Shown piece by piece: positions 23,992 to 31,538 of a stretch of 64,000 nucleotides of DNA. The translations under genes and the position numbers were made by a program. The stretch is from NCBI GenBank assembly GCA_035498175.1, contig DATKAJ010000113.1, positions 1-64,000 on the forward strand, given 5' to 3'. This DNA comes from JALORV01 sp035498175 (GTDB lineage: Bacteria; Pseudomonadota; Gammaproteobacteria; Burkholderiales; Burkholderiaceae_F). Below the pieces are notes generated by a model. That model was not told the origin of the DNA. It saw only the letters and a list, made by a program, of their open reading frames with translations, and did no database searches. Position 1 is the stretch's first letter. Every line of letters begins with the position of its first letter.

Positions 23992-24942
23992 ATGAAAGGC
24001 GTCACGCTTCGCCAGCTACGCGTGTTTTCCGCAGTCGCACGACATCTCAGTTTCGGAAAAGCCGCCGAGGAACTGCACCTGACGCCGCCCGCGGTTTCCA
24101 TGCAGATCAAAGAGTTAGAACAACAGGTCGGGCTGCCTCTGTTCGATCGAAGCGGCCGCGTGGTCGCCCTGACCACAACCGGCGAATATCTGCTGGTCTA
24201 CGTCCGGAAGATCTTGGCGACCTTGAAGGACGCCGAGGACTCGGTCGCCCGCTTTCGCGGGCTGCAGTCCGGTCGCCTGACAATTGGCATGGTAAGTACG
24301 GCCAAATACTTTGTTCCTCGTCTAATGGCGCTCTTCAGGGCAGAACATCCCGGAATCGACGTTCGGCTGAAAATTGGCGGCAACCGCGAGCAGCTGGTCG
24401 TGCTGTTGCAGGCCAACGAGGTGGATCTGGCGATCATGGGTCGTCCACCGCGCGAGATGGCGACCCGTGCCGAGCCATTTGCCGTTCATCCCCACGTGAT
24501 CGTCACGCCCCCAGATCACCCGCTCATGAAGGCGGGACACGCACCCGCCGCAGCGCTCTCCAACTACGAGTTCCTGATCCGCGAGGAAGGTTCAGGCACC
24601 CGCGCGGCGATGGAGACGTACTTTTCCGACCACCGCCTCCAGGTGCGCGTCGCGATGGAGATGACCAGCAACGAAACGATCAAGCAGGCGGTGATGGCCG
24701 GCATGGGAATCTCCCTCCTTTCGCTGCACACGATCGGGCTCGAACTGAAGGCAGGGCTGATTGCGGTTCCCGACATCGAGGACCTGCCACTGCTCAAGCG
24801 CTGGTACATCGTCAATACGCTGGCCAAGACGCTGTCACCGGCAGCCGAAGCGTTCCGCTACTTCGTGCTGGAGGAAGCCGAGCGCTTCCTGGCGCGGGAA
24901 TACGGGGCGCCGGTGGCCGCCGATGCACGCGAGCCGGCCTAG
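23992..24942 (+). CDS. cbbR: LysR-type regulator of the Calvin cycle
   Basis: 316 residues. Residues 1-60 are the winged HTH (TLRQLRVFSAVARHLSFGKAAEELHLTPPAVSMQIKELE in pieces), and 90-300 a two-lobe effector domain typical of CbbR (YFVPRLMALFRAEHPGIDVRL, MGRPPREMATRAEPFAVHPH). CbbR senses Calvin-cycle metabolites or NADPH and activates the cbb operon, whose first gene diverges from it. The PPR pattern in the effector domain is seen in CbbR proteins. Confidence 0.94.
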   Translation: MKGVTLRQLRVFSAVARHLSFGKAAEELHLTPPAVSMQIKELEQQVGLPLFDRSGRVVALTTTGEYLLVYVRKILATLKDAEDSVARFRGLQSGRLTIGMVSTAKYFVPRLMALFRAEHPGIDVRLKIGGNREQLVVLLQANEVDLAIMGRPPREMATRAEPFAVHPHVIVTPPDHPLMKAGHAPAAALSNYEFLIREEGSGTRAAMETYFSDHRLQVRVAMEMTSNETIKQAVMAGMGISLLSLHTIGLELKAGLIAVPDIEDLPLLKRWYIVNTLAKTLSPAAEAFRYFVLEEAERFLAREYGAPVAADAREPA

Positions 24943-24956
24943 CTCCCCGAAGTGGG

Positions 24957-25535
24957 TCAGCGCGGAAAGTACATCTTGGCTTTGTCGAGTTCGTAGCTCC
25001 ATGGCAGGCCGTCGTTCTTCCAGCCGTTGACGTCGCGACGGCCCCTTTCCGAGAGCTCGCCTTCGAAGCCGTTCACCACGGTGTAGACCTTCGCGTACCC
25101 GAGCGACGTCAGCAGGTCGGCCGCCCGCGCACTGCGCTCGCCCGACCGGCAGATCACGACGATCGGATCCTCCTTGCTGAGCCCCTTTTCCTTCGCGCGC
25201 CGCGCGACTTCCGGCGCAAAGTCGTTGAAGGGCTCCAGCTTGTAGAAACCGCGCGAGCCGTCCCAGTCGGTCATGAACTCCTGGAATTCGACGTAGGGCA
25301 CGAGCGCGTCGACACCCTCGGCCATGCCGAGGAACTGGGCTTCCGCCCGCGTGCGCACGTCGAGGAAGAGCACCTTGCCGTTCTGGGCCTTTAGGAACGC
25401 CGGGGTCTGCTTCGGCAGCAGATAGAGGTTCGACTTCGAGCGCTGCTCCTCCGGCACCTTCGCAGGGTCGATCTTCTGCGCGTATGACGGCACCGCGATG
25501 AGCAGCGCCAGCGCCAGGCAGGCGATGAGTTTCAC
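24957..25535 (-). CDS. Periplasmic rhodanese-domain protein
   Basis: 192 residues starting with GTG. A Sec signal peptide (LIACLALALLIAVPSYA) is cut after residue 19. One rhodanese domain spans residues 45-160, with LFLDVRTRAEAQFLG and the active-site loop VICRSGERSARAADLL carrying the cysteine. It would transfer sulfur from thiosulfate or a similar donor in the periplasm, or act as a sulfide/persulfide carrier. It ends 14 bp from the convergent cbbR; no sox genes are nearby. An extra ~40-residue segment between the first strand and the active site is longer than in minimal rhodaneses. Confidence 0.86.
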   Translation of the reverse strand: MKLIACLALALLIAVPSYAQKIDPAKVPEEQRSKSNLYLLPKQTPAFLKAQNGKVLFLDVRTRAEAQFLGMAEGVDALVPYVEFQEFMTDWDGSRGFYKLEPFNDFAPEVARRAKEKGLSKEDPIVVICRSGERSARAADLLTSLGYAKVYTVVNGFEGELSERGRRDVNGWKNDGLPWSYELDKAKMYFPR

Positions 25536-25772
25536 GCGTCGCTCTCCGGATCGGCCTCACGGCCTTGGGCAAACGGGCGACGAGCATATGCCGTTTGTTC
25601 CCCGCTGGGCGTCCGCACGGGAATATCGTTATGAGGCCCGGCGCACCGTCGTCCAGGACCGTCTCCCGAATCTCCGACGCCCCGTTCCGCGGGCGCCCTC
25701 GGCGGCGGGGACGCCGAGATAGGTTCTAGACTGCCTCCGCTCCGGATCGGGCAGCGCTTTCAGGGAGGAACC

Positions 25773-26567
25773 ATGTCATCGATCGATCGCCGCGGTGCGC
25801 TGCAGACCGCGGCGGCCATGACAGTCGGCGCAGTGGCCGGCTGCGCCGGCCCGGGCAGCGCGAACACGAGTCCGAAGACACCGTTCTCCGTGCCGGACAC
25901 CTACATCGCGATCGCCGGGTCGGACCAGATGTTTCCGGTCCGTCGCATCTACTGCATCGGTCGCAACTACGCTGCCCACGCGCGCGAGATGGGCTCCGAT
26001 CCCACCCGCGAGCCGCCCTTCTTCTTCCAGAAGCCGACCGACGCGATCCAGTACGTCGCGCCCGGTACCGTCGCCGACCATCCCTACCCAACGCTGACCA
26101 GGAACTACCACTACGAGGTCGAACTGGTGGCGGCACTGGACCGCGGCGGCAAGGACATCCCCGTCGACCGCGCGCTCGATTGCGTGTACGCCTACGCGGT
26201 AGGCCTCGACATGACACGCCGCGACCTGCAGCGCGCGATGGGCGACGAGAAGAAGCCGTGGGAGATCGGCAAGAGCTTCGATATGTCGGCCCCGATGGGG
26301 CCGCTGCATCCGGCGCCGCAGATGGGTGCGATGACGAAGGGGGCGATCTGGCTCAAGGTCAACGGCCAGACCAGGCAGAACGCGAATCTGAACCAGATGA
26401 TCTGGAGCGTCGCCGAGCAGATCAGCCGGCTCTCGGCCGCGTTCGAGCTGCAGCCCGGCGACATCATCTTCTCCGGCACTCCAGAGAATGTCGGCCCGGT
26501 CGTGCGCGGCGATGTCATCGAGTGCCACATCGATGGTCTGCCGAACCTGAGCGTGCGCATCGTGTAG
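25773..26567 (+). CDS. Fumarylacetoacetate hydrolase-family protein with Tat/lipoprotein-like signal
   Basis: 264 residues. The body is FAH family: RIYCIGRNYAAHAREMG near 50, YHYEVELVAALDRGG (metal-binding Glu residues) near 112, VYAYAVGLDMTRRDLQ near 143 and IIFSGTPENVGPV near 230. Such enzymes hydrolyse or decarboxylate acylpyruvates and related diketo acids, normally in the cytoplasm. Here residues 1-30 read SSIDRRGALQTAAAMTVGAVAGCAG: a twin arginine, a hydrophobic stretch and a lipobox-like AGC, suggesting Tat export and possibly lipid anchoring. GGGAGGA precedes the ATG. A cytoplasmic protein with a non-functional signal is the alternative. Confidence 0.85.
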   Translation: MSSIDRRGALQTAAAMTVGAVAGCAGPGSANTSPKTPFSVPDTYIAIAGSDQMFPVRRIYCIGRNYAAHAREMGSDPTREPPFFFQKPTDAIQYVAPGTVADHPYPTLTRNYHYEVELVAALDRGGKDIPVDRALDCVYAYAVGLDMTRRDLQRAMGDEKKPWEIGKSFDMSAPMGPLHPAPQMGAMTKGAIWLKVNGQTRQNANLNQMIWSVAEQISRLSAAFELQPGDIIFSGTPENVGPVVRGDVIECHIDGLPNLSVRIV

Positions 26568-26597
26568 CCGGGGCGCCTTCGCGTATCGTCGCGCGCG

Positions 26598-27503
26598 ATG
26601 CCTGCCCCGCCGCCGCGCTTCGGTGCCTATCTGCTGCTCGCGGGGTCGATGACGCTCGTCGGCACCTACGTCGCACTGTCAAAGCCGCTGACTGCCGCGA
26701 TCCCGGTCTTTCTGCTCGCGTTCCTGCGCTTTGCGATCGCTGCGGTGGCGATGTTGCCGTGGACGCCAGGCAGCCAGGGCGAAGCCCAGTTGACGCGCAT
26801 CGAGCATCGGCTGCTGTTCGTGATGTCTTTCTTCGGCAACTTCCTGTTCTCGATCTGCATGCTCTACGGAGTCTCGATGACCACCGCGACGGCGGCGGGC
26901 GTCATCATGGCGACGCTGCCTGCGGTGGTGGCGTTGATGTCGTGGCTGCTGCTGCGTGAGCGCCTGACGCCGCGCGTCGTGCTGGCCGTCGTGCTGGCGG
27001 TCGGCGGCATCGGGCTGCTGCAGTTCGCGCGCGGCGCAGGTGCGGGCGCCCGTGACACGGCCTGGCTGGGAAACCTACTGATGTTCGGCGCCGTCGTCTG
27101 CGAGGCGACGTACGTGATCATCGCCAAGCGGCTCGCGGCGACGCGCACTCCGCTGCGTGTGTCTGCGTTGATCAACTTGTGGGGGCTGGCGCTGATCACG
27201 CCGTTCGGCCTGTGGCAGCTCCCGCGTTACGACCTCGCGGCCGTCTCCGCGTCGCTGTGGTTGCTGCTGCTGTTCTATTCGCTTGGCGCGAGTCTGTTTG
27301 CCGTCTGGATGTGGGTCGCGGGCCTCAAGCACGTGCCGGCGAACCAGGCGGGCGTCTTTACCGTCGCATTGCCGCTGGCAGCCACCGCGGTCGGCGTCTT
27401 CGTGCTCGACGAACCATTCACGCCGCTGCACGCGGGTGCGATGCTGCTCGCCAGCGCAGGCGTCGTGCTGATCACCACCGGCCCGCACGCCGCCCCGGCA
27501 TGA
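26598..27503 (+). CDS. EamA/DMT-family transporter
   Basis: 301 residues with about ten predicted membrane helices in two EamA repeats. The first half has LLLAGSMTLVGTYVALSKPLTA and the second AANQAG-type segment VPANQAGVFTVALPLAATAVG with VFVLDEPFTPLHAGAMLL, which is the usual end of the repeat. Members export amino acids or other metabolites; the substrate is not predictable. It starts 30 bp after the FAH-family gene and overlaps the following decayed gene by ATGA. Confidence 0.85.
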   Translation: MPAPPPRFGAYLLLAGSMTLVGTYVALSKPLTAAIPVFLLAFLRFAIAAVAMLPWTPGSQGEAQLTRIEHRLLFVMSFFGNFLFSICMLYGVSMTTATAAGVIMATLPAVVALMSWLLLRERLTPRVVLAVVLAVGGIGLLQFARGAGAGARDTAWLGNLLMFGAVVCEATYVIIAKRLAATRTPLRVSALINLWGLALITPFGLWQLPRYDLAAVSASLWLLLLFYSLGASLFAVWMWVAGLKHVPANQAGVFTVALPLAATAVGVFVLDEPFTPLHAGAMLLASAGVVLITTGPHAAPA

Positions 27504-28071
27504 CGGCGAACCGCCCAAAGCCTCCGCATCCCGAGCTCACACTGCGCAGTCGGGCGGCATGGCGTCGCTGGCTCGAACGCAACCACGCCACGAGTCGTGG
27601 CGTCTGGTTCGTCCATTTTCGTCGCTAGAGCGGTGAGCGTGGCGTGAGTTACGACGAGTGCGTCCAAGAGGCGCTGTGTTCCGGCTGGATCGACAGCACG
27701 ACGAGTTGCGCTACGCGCACCTGCTCACGCGGCGAAGCGACTCTCCCAACTGTTCAGGGCTCAACAAGCGTCGCATGCACGCTCTCATCGAGGCCGGGCT
27801 GATGACTCCGGCGGGCCAAACTGCGTACCGACCGCAGCGCGCAAGAGCCGAGTCCGCAACGATCTGCCCATCGCACTGCCCGATTTCTTCGCTGAGGCTC
27901 TGAAGAAAAACGCCGTTGCGCGTGCCCAATTCGAAGCGTTGGCGCGCAGCTACCGACGCCAGTACGCAGAGTGGCTCGCTGCGGCAAAGCGTGACGACAG
28001 GCGCGGGCGAGGTCTGGCCGGCCGAGGTGCTACGGCTGCTCGCAGCCAGCAGGAAGCTGGGGATGAAGTGA
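27500..28071 (+). pseudogene. Decayed YdeI/OmdA-family gene
   Basis: Fragments of a YdeI-like protein occur in order but in three frames. First comes HPELTLRSRAAWRRWLERNHATSRGVWFVHFRR and an in-frame TAG, then SYDECVQEALCSGWIDS still in that frame. A shift gives LNKRRMHALIEAGLMTPAG, another gives PDFFAEALKKNAVARAQFEAL and YAEWLAAAKR, and a last shift gives EVLRLLAASRKLGMK and the stop. This order is the whole family layout, so the gene is present but has a nonsense change and at least three frameshifts. The start overlaps the EamA stop (ATGA), showing it was once the second gene of that transcript. Confidence 0.85.
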
Positions 28072-28168
28072 CCGGCCGAACGGATTGCCTCGCCAGCGCG
28101 ATCGCGTGGACAGGCGATTCCGACCAGCGGCGAGCGAATTCGCCGAGCGTGTTCCGTATCGTTCGCGC

Positions 28169-28693
28169 GTGACGCCAGATCACCTCAGGATCGCCGAAAG
28201 CCTGCAACCGGCCGTGCGCATTGCACTGACGGTGCTCGCGATTCACGCGAAAAAGCGCCTCGCCGAGCAGCGCCTCCCGCCGGAAGTCCGCAAGCCGCCG
28301 CTCGTCGCCGTCCTGCTCAGCCCCTACGCTGCGGCACGCAGTGCGGCGATGGCGGTCATCGCGCGCCACCTGAATGCGCCCGTGCAGCGGGTCGATTGGA
28401 GCCGGCTGCTGTCGCCGTTCGCGCACGAGGCGGAACTGAACGTGGAGCGAATGTTCGACGCGGCCGAGCACGCCGGCGTGCTGCTGCTCTTCGACGAAGC
28501 CGATGCGCTGTTCGGGCCGCACGGCCGGCCGATCGACCTCGCCGACGGCGCGCACGAGGCCTGCACGCGCGCGCTCCTCGAACGCATGACCCGCTTCGAC
28601 GGGCCGGTCTGCTTCACGGCGAGCCATCGCCGTCATTTGCATCCGAGCGTGCTGGCGAAGGCCGATCCGGTGATCGACCTGACCGGCGCCTAG
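28169..28693 (+). CDS. AAA-like protein lacking a Walker A motif
   Basis: 174 residues from GTG 28169. The fold pattern is that of an AAA ATPase core: LLLFDEADALFGPHG near 105 is a full Walker B with sensor context, and FDGPVCFTASHRRHLHPSV resembles the sensor-1/arginine part. Where Walker A should be, the sequence is VAVLLSPYAAARSAAMAVIARHL, which keeps the strand and helix but has lost the glycines, lysine and threonine. It may bind a partner instead of ATP, or be a decayed protein. The N-terminal end is uncertain. It overlaps the convergent AarF-like gene by four bases. Confidence 0.65.
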   Translation: MTPDHLRIAESLQPAVRIALTVLAIHAKKRLAEQRLPPEVRKPPLVAVLLSPYAAARSAAMAVIARHLNAPVQRVDWSRLLSPFAHEAELNVERMFDAAEHAGVLLLFDEADALFGPHGRPIDLADGAHEACTRALLERMTRFDGPVCFTASHRRHLHPSVLAKADPVIDLTGA

Positions 28694-30024
28694 TCCGCGA
28701 CCCTGGCGTCCGGCTCAAGGAACGGACGCACGACGCGGCTCGTCGGCACACGGGCCCGCAACCGGGCCAGCACGAGGTAGACGCCGACCAGCTTGCGATG
28801 CAGGAACATTGCGTGCGCCGGCGGCACTCGCAATAGCCCGCGTCTGAAAGCGAGATCGATGCCGAGCTCGCGCGCGCGGCGCGGCAGGTCGGACGCGCCA
28901 TAGTCGTAGGTACCGCGCGCGTACAGCGGCTCGCAGACGAGACGCAGCACGTCGAGCGCCGCATTCACGGCGTCGGGACGGGCGTCCGCGGCGATGTAGC
29001 CGAGCGCGATAGCCCCCTGATGGATGGCTTCGCGATCGTCGTCGACGATGGCCCGCGTAATACGCCGGAAGCGCTCGGAATACTCGGCTGAAAACCGCTG
29101 CGTGGCACCGAAGTCGAGAAGCACGAGGCGGCGCGTCGCCGGCTGGTAAAGGTAATTGCCGAAGTTCGGATCGGTCTGCATCACGCCGAACTCAAAGAGC
29201 TCGCGAAACAGCAGCCGCTGCAGCACCGCACCCACCGCGTCGCGCACCCGCTGCGGCGCGTCCTGTGCGACCGCGTCCAGCGGCGCGCCCTCCATGTAGT
29301 CCATCGCCATCACGCGCGCAGTCGTGTAGTCCCAGTGCACGCGCGGCAGCAAGACGTCGGGATCGTCGGCGACGAGGCGCGCGTACTGCTCGAGGAAGCG
29401 CGCCTCGGCGACGTAATCGGCCTCCTGCGTCAGCTGACGCTTGGCTTCGCGCGCAATCGAATTGACATCGAGTCCGAGCGGCAGCAGCTGCGCAATCCGC
29501 AGCAGGGCCGCAACGTTGTCGACGTCGCTGGCGATCGACTTGGCGACACCGGGATACTGGATCTTCAGCGCGAGATCGCGGCCGTCGTTGGTCCGCGCGC
29601 GATGCACCTGGCCGATCGACGCGGCTGCGATCGGGTCCTCGACGAAAGACTCGAAACGCTGCTGCCAGCCGCCGCCGTAGGCGCGTCCCAACGCGCGGTG
29701 CAGTTGCTCGGAAGGCATCGCCGCCGCCTGTGAACGCAGGCTCTCGAGCGCCACGGCGAGTTCGGGCGGCAACAGCCCCTCGCTTTCGAGCGAGATCAGC
29801 TGGCCGAGCTTCATTGCCGCGCCCCGCAGATGCGCCAGCCGCTCCGCCAGGCGCTGCGCCGTCGCAGTCGAAAACCGCGCTGCAGAGGGATCGGACTGCC
29901 CGATCCGTCGCAGGCCCTGCACCGCGCCGCCGACGGCAAGCTCGCCTGCAGCCCAGCCGAGCCGCGCCAGCCGACCGAGCCGGCTCTGTGGTACGCGCGA
30001 AGTGCCGATCGGTTTGCGGCTCAT
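28690..30024 (-). CDS. ABC1/AarF (UbiB-like) atypical kinase
   Basis: 444 residues. The signature N-terminal KxGQ motif appears as AAMKLGQLISLESEGLLPPEL near residue 70, with the Ala-rich loop AAASIGQVHRA near 134, KIQYPGVAKSI for the catalytic lysine region, and LLDFGATQRF for the metal-binding Asp. These proteins are atypical kinase-like ATPases involved in ubiquinone synthesis or other lipid-quinone functions. Unlike UbiB it has no C-terminal membrane pair, so it is one of the soluble paralogues. ATG 30024 is chosen over an upstream Arg-rich extension. Confidence 0.88.
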   Translation of the reverse strand: MSRKPIGTSRVPQSRLGRLARLGWAAGELAVGGAVQGLRRIGQSDPSAARFSTATAQRLAERLAHLRGAAMKLGQLISLESEGLLPPELAVALESLRSQAAAMPSEQLHRALGRAYGGGWQQRFESFVEDPIAAASIGQVHRARTNDGRDLALKIQYPGVAKSIASDVDNVAALLRIAQLLPLGLDVNSIAREAKRQLTQEADYVAEARFLEQYARLVADDPDVLLPRVHWDYTTARVMAMDYMEGAPLDAVAQDAPQRVRDAVGAVLQRLLFRELFEFGVMQTDPNFGNYLYQPATRRLVLLDFGATQRFSAEYSERFRRITRAIVDDDREAIHQGAIALGYIAADARPDAVNAALDVLRLVCEPLYARGTYDYGASDLPRRARELGIDLAFRRGLLRVPPAHAMFLHRKLVGVYLVLARLRARVPTSRVVRPFLEPDARVAD

Positions 30025-30150
30025 CGCGCGGCTCCGCCGACGTCGCGCGCGCGCACCAGCCGCGGGCATTCATGACTTCGATCAGGTGCATTTGCCCCTG
30101 CGCTGGTGCGGCGTCTGCGACCCGCACCCGGAATCGACCGGGATTCGGGT

Positions 30151-30166
30151 TGGCACAGAACTTGTT
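30151..30166 (+). promoter_or_regulatory. Sigma-54-like promoter ahead of urtA
   Basis: TGGCAC-N5-TTGTT matches the -24/-12 consensus TGGCAC-N5-TTGCA in all but the last two bases, with correct spacing, 48 bp upstream of the urtA start. Urea uptake genes are often under NtrC/sigma-54 nitrogen control. The same bases also form an inverted repeat CAGAAC-TT-GTTCTG (30156-30169). Confidence 0.5.
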
Positions 30167-30213
30167 CTGCAGTGCAACGCGGCCGACGTGCGCTGCTGAC
30201 ACCGGAGAGGGGA

Positions 30214-31470
30214 ATGGATCGCAGACAATTTATCCAGGCCGGGGGCGCAGCCGCCCTCAGCGCATCTTCCATTACGGCCGCCTTCGGCCAGGACAAGACA
30301 CCGATCAAGGTCGGCGTGCTGCATTCGCTGTCGGGCACGATGGCGATTTCCGAAACGGCGCTCAAGGAAACGGCGCTGATGACGTTCGCCGACATCAACG
30401 CCAAGGGCGGAGTTATGGGACGGCCGATCGAGGCGGTCGTGGTCGATCCGGCCTCGAACTGGCCGCTGTTTGCCGAGAAGGCGCGCCAACTCATCACGCA
30501 GGACAAGGTCGTTGCGACATTCGGCTGCTGGACGTCGGTCTCGCGCAAGTCGGTGCTGCCGGTATTCAAGGAACTGAACTCCATTTTGTATTACCCGGTT
30601 CAGTACGAAGGCGAGGAGCTCGAAAAGAACGTGTTCTACACCGGAGCCGCGCCGAACCAGCAGGCGATCCCCGCCACCGAATATCTGATGAGCAAGGAAG
30701 GCGGCGGTGCCAAGCGCTTCTACCTGCTCGGCACCGACTACGTCTACCCACGCACGACCAACAAAATCCTGCGCGCGTTCCTGAAGAGCAAAGGCGTGTC
30801 GGAGAAGGACATCGAGGAGGTGTACACCCCCTTCGGCCACAGCGATTACCAGACGATCGTCGCCAACATCAAGAAATTCGCCACCGGCGGCAAGACCTGC
30901 GTGATCTCGACGATCAACGGCGATTCCAATGTGCCGTTCTATAAGGAACTCGGCAACGCCGGGCTGAAGGCCAAGGATGTGCCCGTGGTGGCGTTCTCCG
31001 TCGGTGAGGAAGAACTGCGCGGCGTCGACACGAAGCCGCTGGTCGGCCATCTGGCCGCCTGGAACTACTTCATGTCGCTGAAGAATCCCGCCAACGACGC
31101 CTTCATCAAGATGTACAAGGAGTGGGCGCTCAAGCAGAAACTGCCCAATGCCGACAAGGTCGTCACCAACGATCCGATGGAAGCGACTTACGTTGGCATC
31201 CACATGTGGAAGCAGGCGGTCGAGAAGGCCAAGTCGACCGAGGCCGACAAGGTGATCGCAGCGATGGGCGGACAGAAATTCAACGCGCCCGATGGCTTCG
31301 AGATCAAGATGGACGAGACCAACCACCACCTGTGGAAGCCGGTGTTCATTGGCGAAATCCGTCCGGACGGCCAGTTCAACGTCGTCTGGAAGACGCCGGG
31401 CCCGGTGCGCGCGCAGCCCTGGAGCCCGTTCATCGCCGGCAACGAGAAGAAGCCGAACTCTCCTGCCTGA
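30214..31470 (+). CDS. urtA: Urea ABC transporter substrate-binding protein
   Basis: 418 residues with a Tat-like signal (MDRRQFIQAGGAAALSASSI). The mature domain is a type I periplasmic binding protein of the urea/short amide group: VGVLHSLSGTMAISETALK at residue 33, VVVDPASNWPLFAEKARQLI, and FGCWTSVSRKSVLPVFKELN. These features separate UrtA from the branched-chain amino acid binding proteins. It captures urea in the periplasm for UrtBCDE. GGAGAGGGGA precedes the ATG. It is first in the urt-ure block. Confidence 0.94.
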   Translation: MDRRQFIQAGGAAALSASSITAAFGQDKTPIKVGVLHSLSGTMAISETALKETALMTFADINAKGGVMGRPIEAVVVDPASNWPLFAEKARQLITQDKVVATFGCWTSVSRKSVLPVFKELNSILYYPVQYEGEELEKNVFYTGAAPNQQAIPATEYLMSKEGGGAKRFYLLGTDYVYPRTTNKILRAFLKSKGVSEKDIEEVYTPFGHSDYQTIVANIKKFATGGKTCVISTINGDSNVPFYKELGNAGLKAKDVPVVAFSVGEEELRGVDTKPLVGHLAAWNYFMSLKNPANDAFIKMYKEWALKQKLPNADKVVTNDPMEATYVGIHMWKQAVEKAKSTEADKVIAAMGGQKFNAPDGFEIKMDETNHHLWKPVFIGEIRPDGQFNVVWKTPGPVRAQPWSPFIAGNEKKPNSPA

Positions 31471-31538
31471 TCGCGGACGGCGCGCAGGTCACCGATCCCT
31501 GGAACGGCGGTGTCCTGCGCGCTGCGCCGTGTGTCCCG

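Noticed and set aside
22641..25394. 917-codon frame on the plus strand across cbbL, cbbR and the rhodanese gene
   Set aside because: It crosses real genes on both strands and reads as low-complexity shadow sequence.
25536..25772. Small frame (74 codons) between the rhodanese and FAH-family genes
   Set aside because: It overlaps the rhodanese signal region in antisense and has an Arg/Pro-rich composition without any family pattern. I see nothing convincing in this 237 bp gap apart from the ribosome-binding site of the FAH gene.
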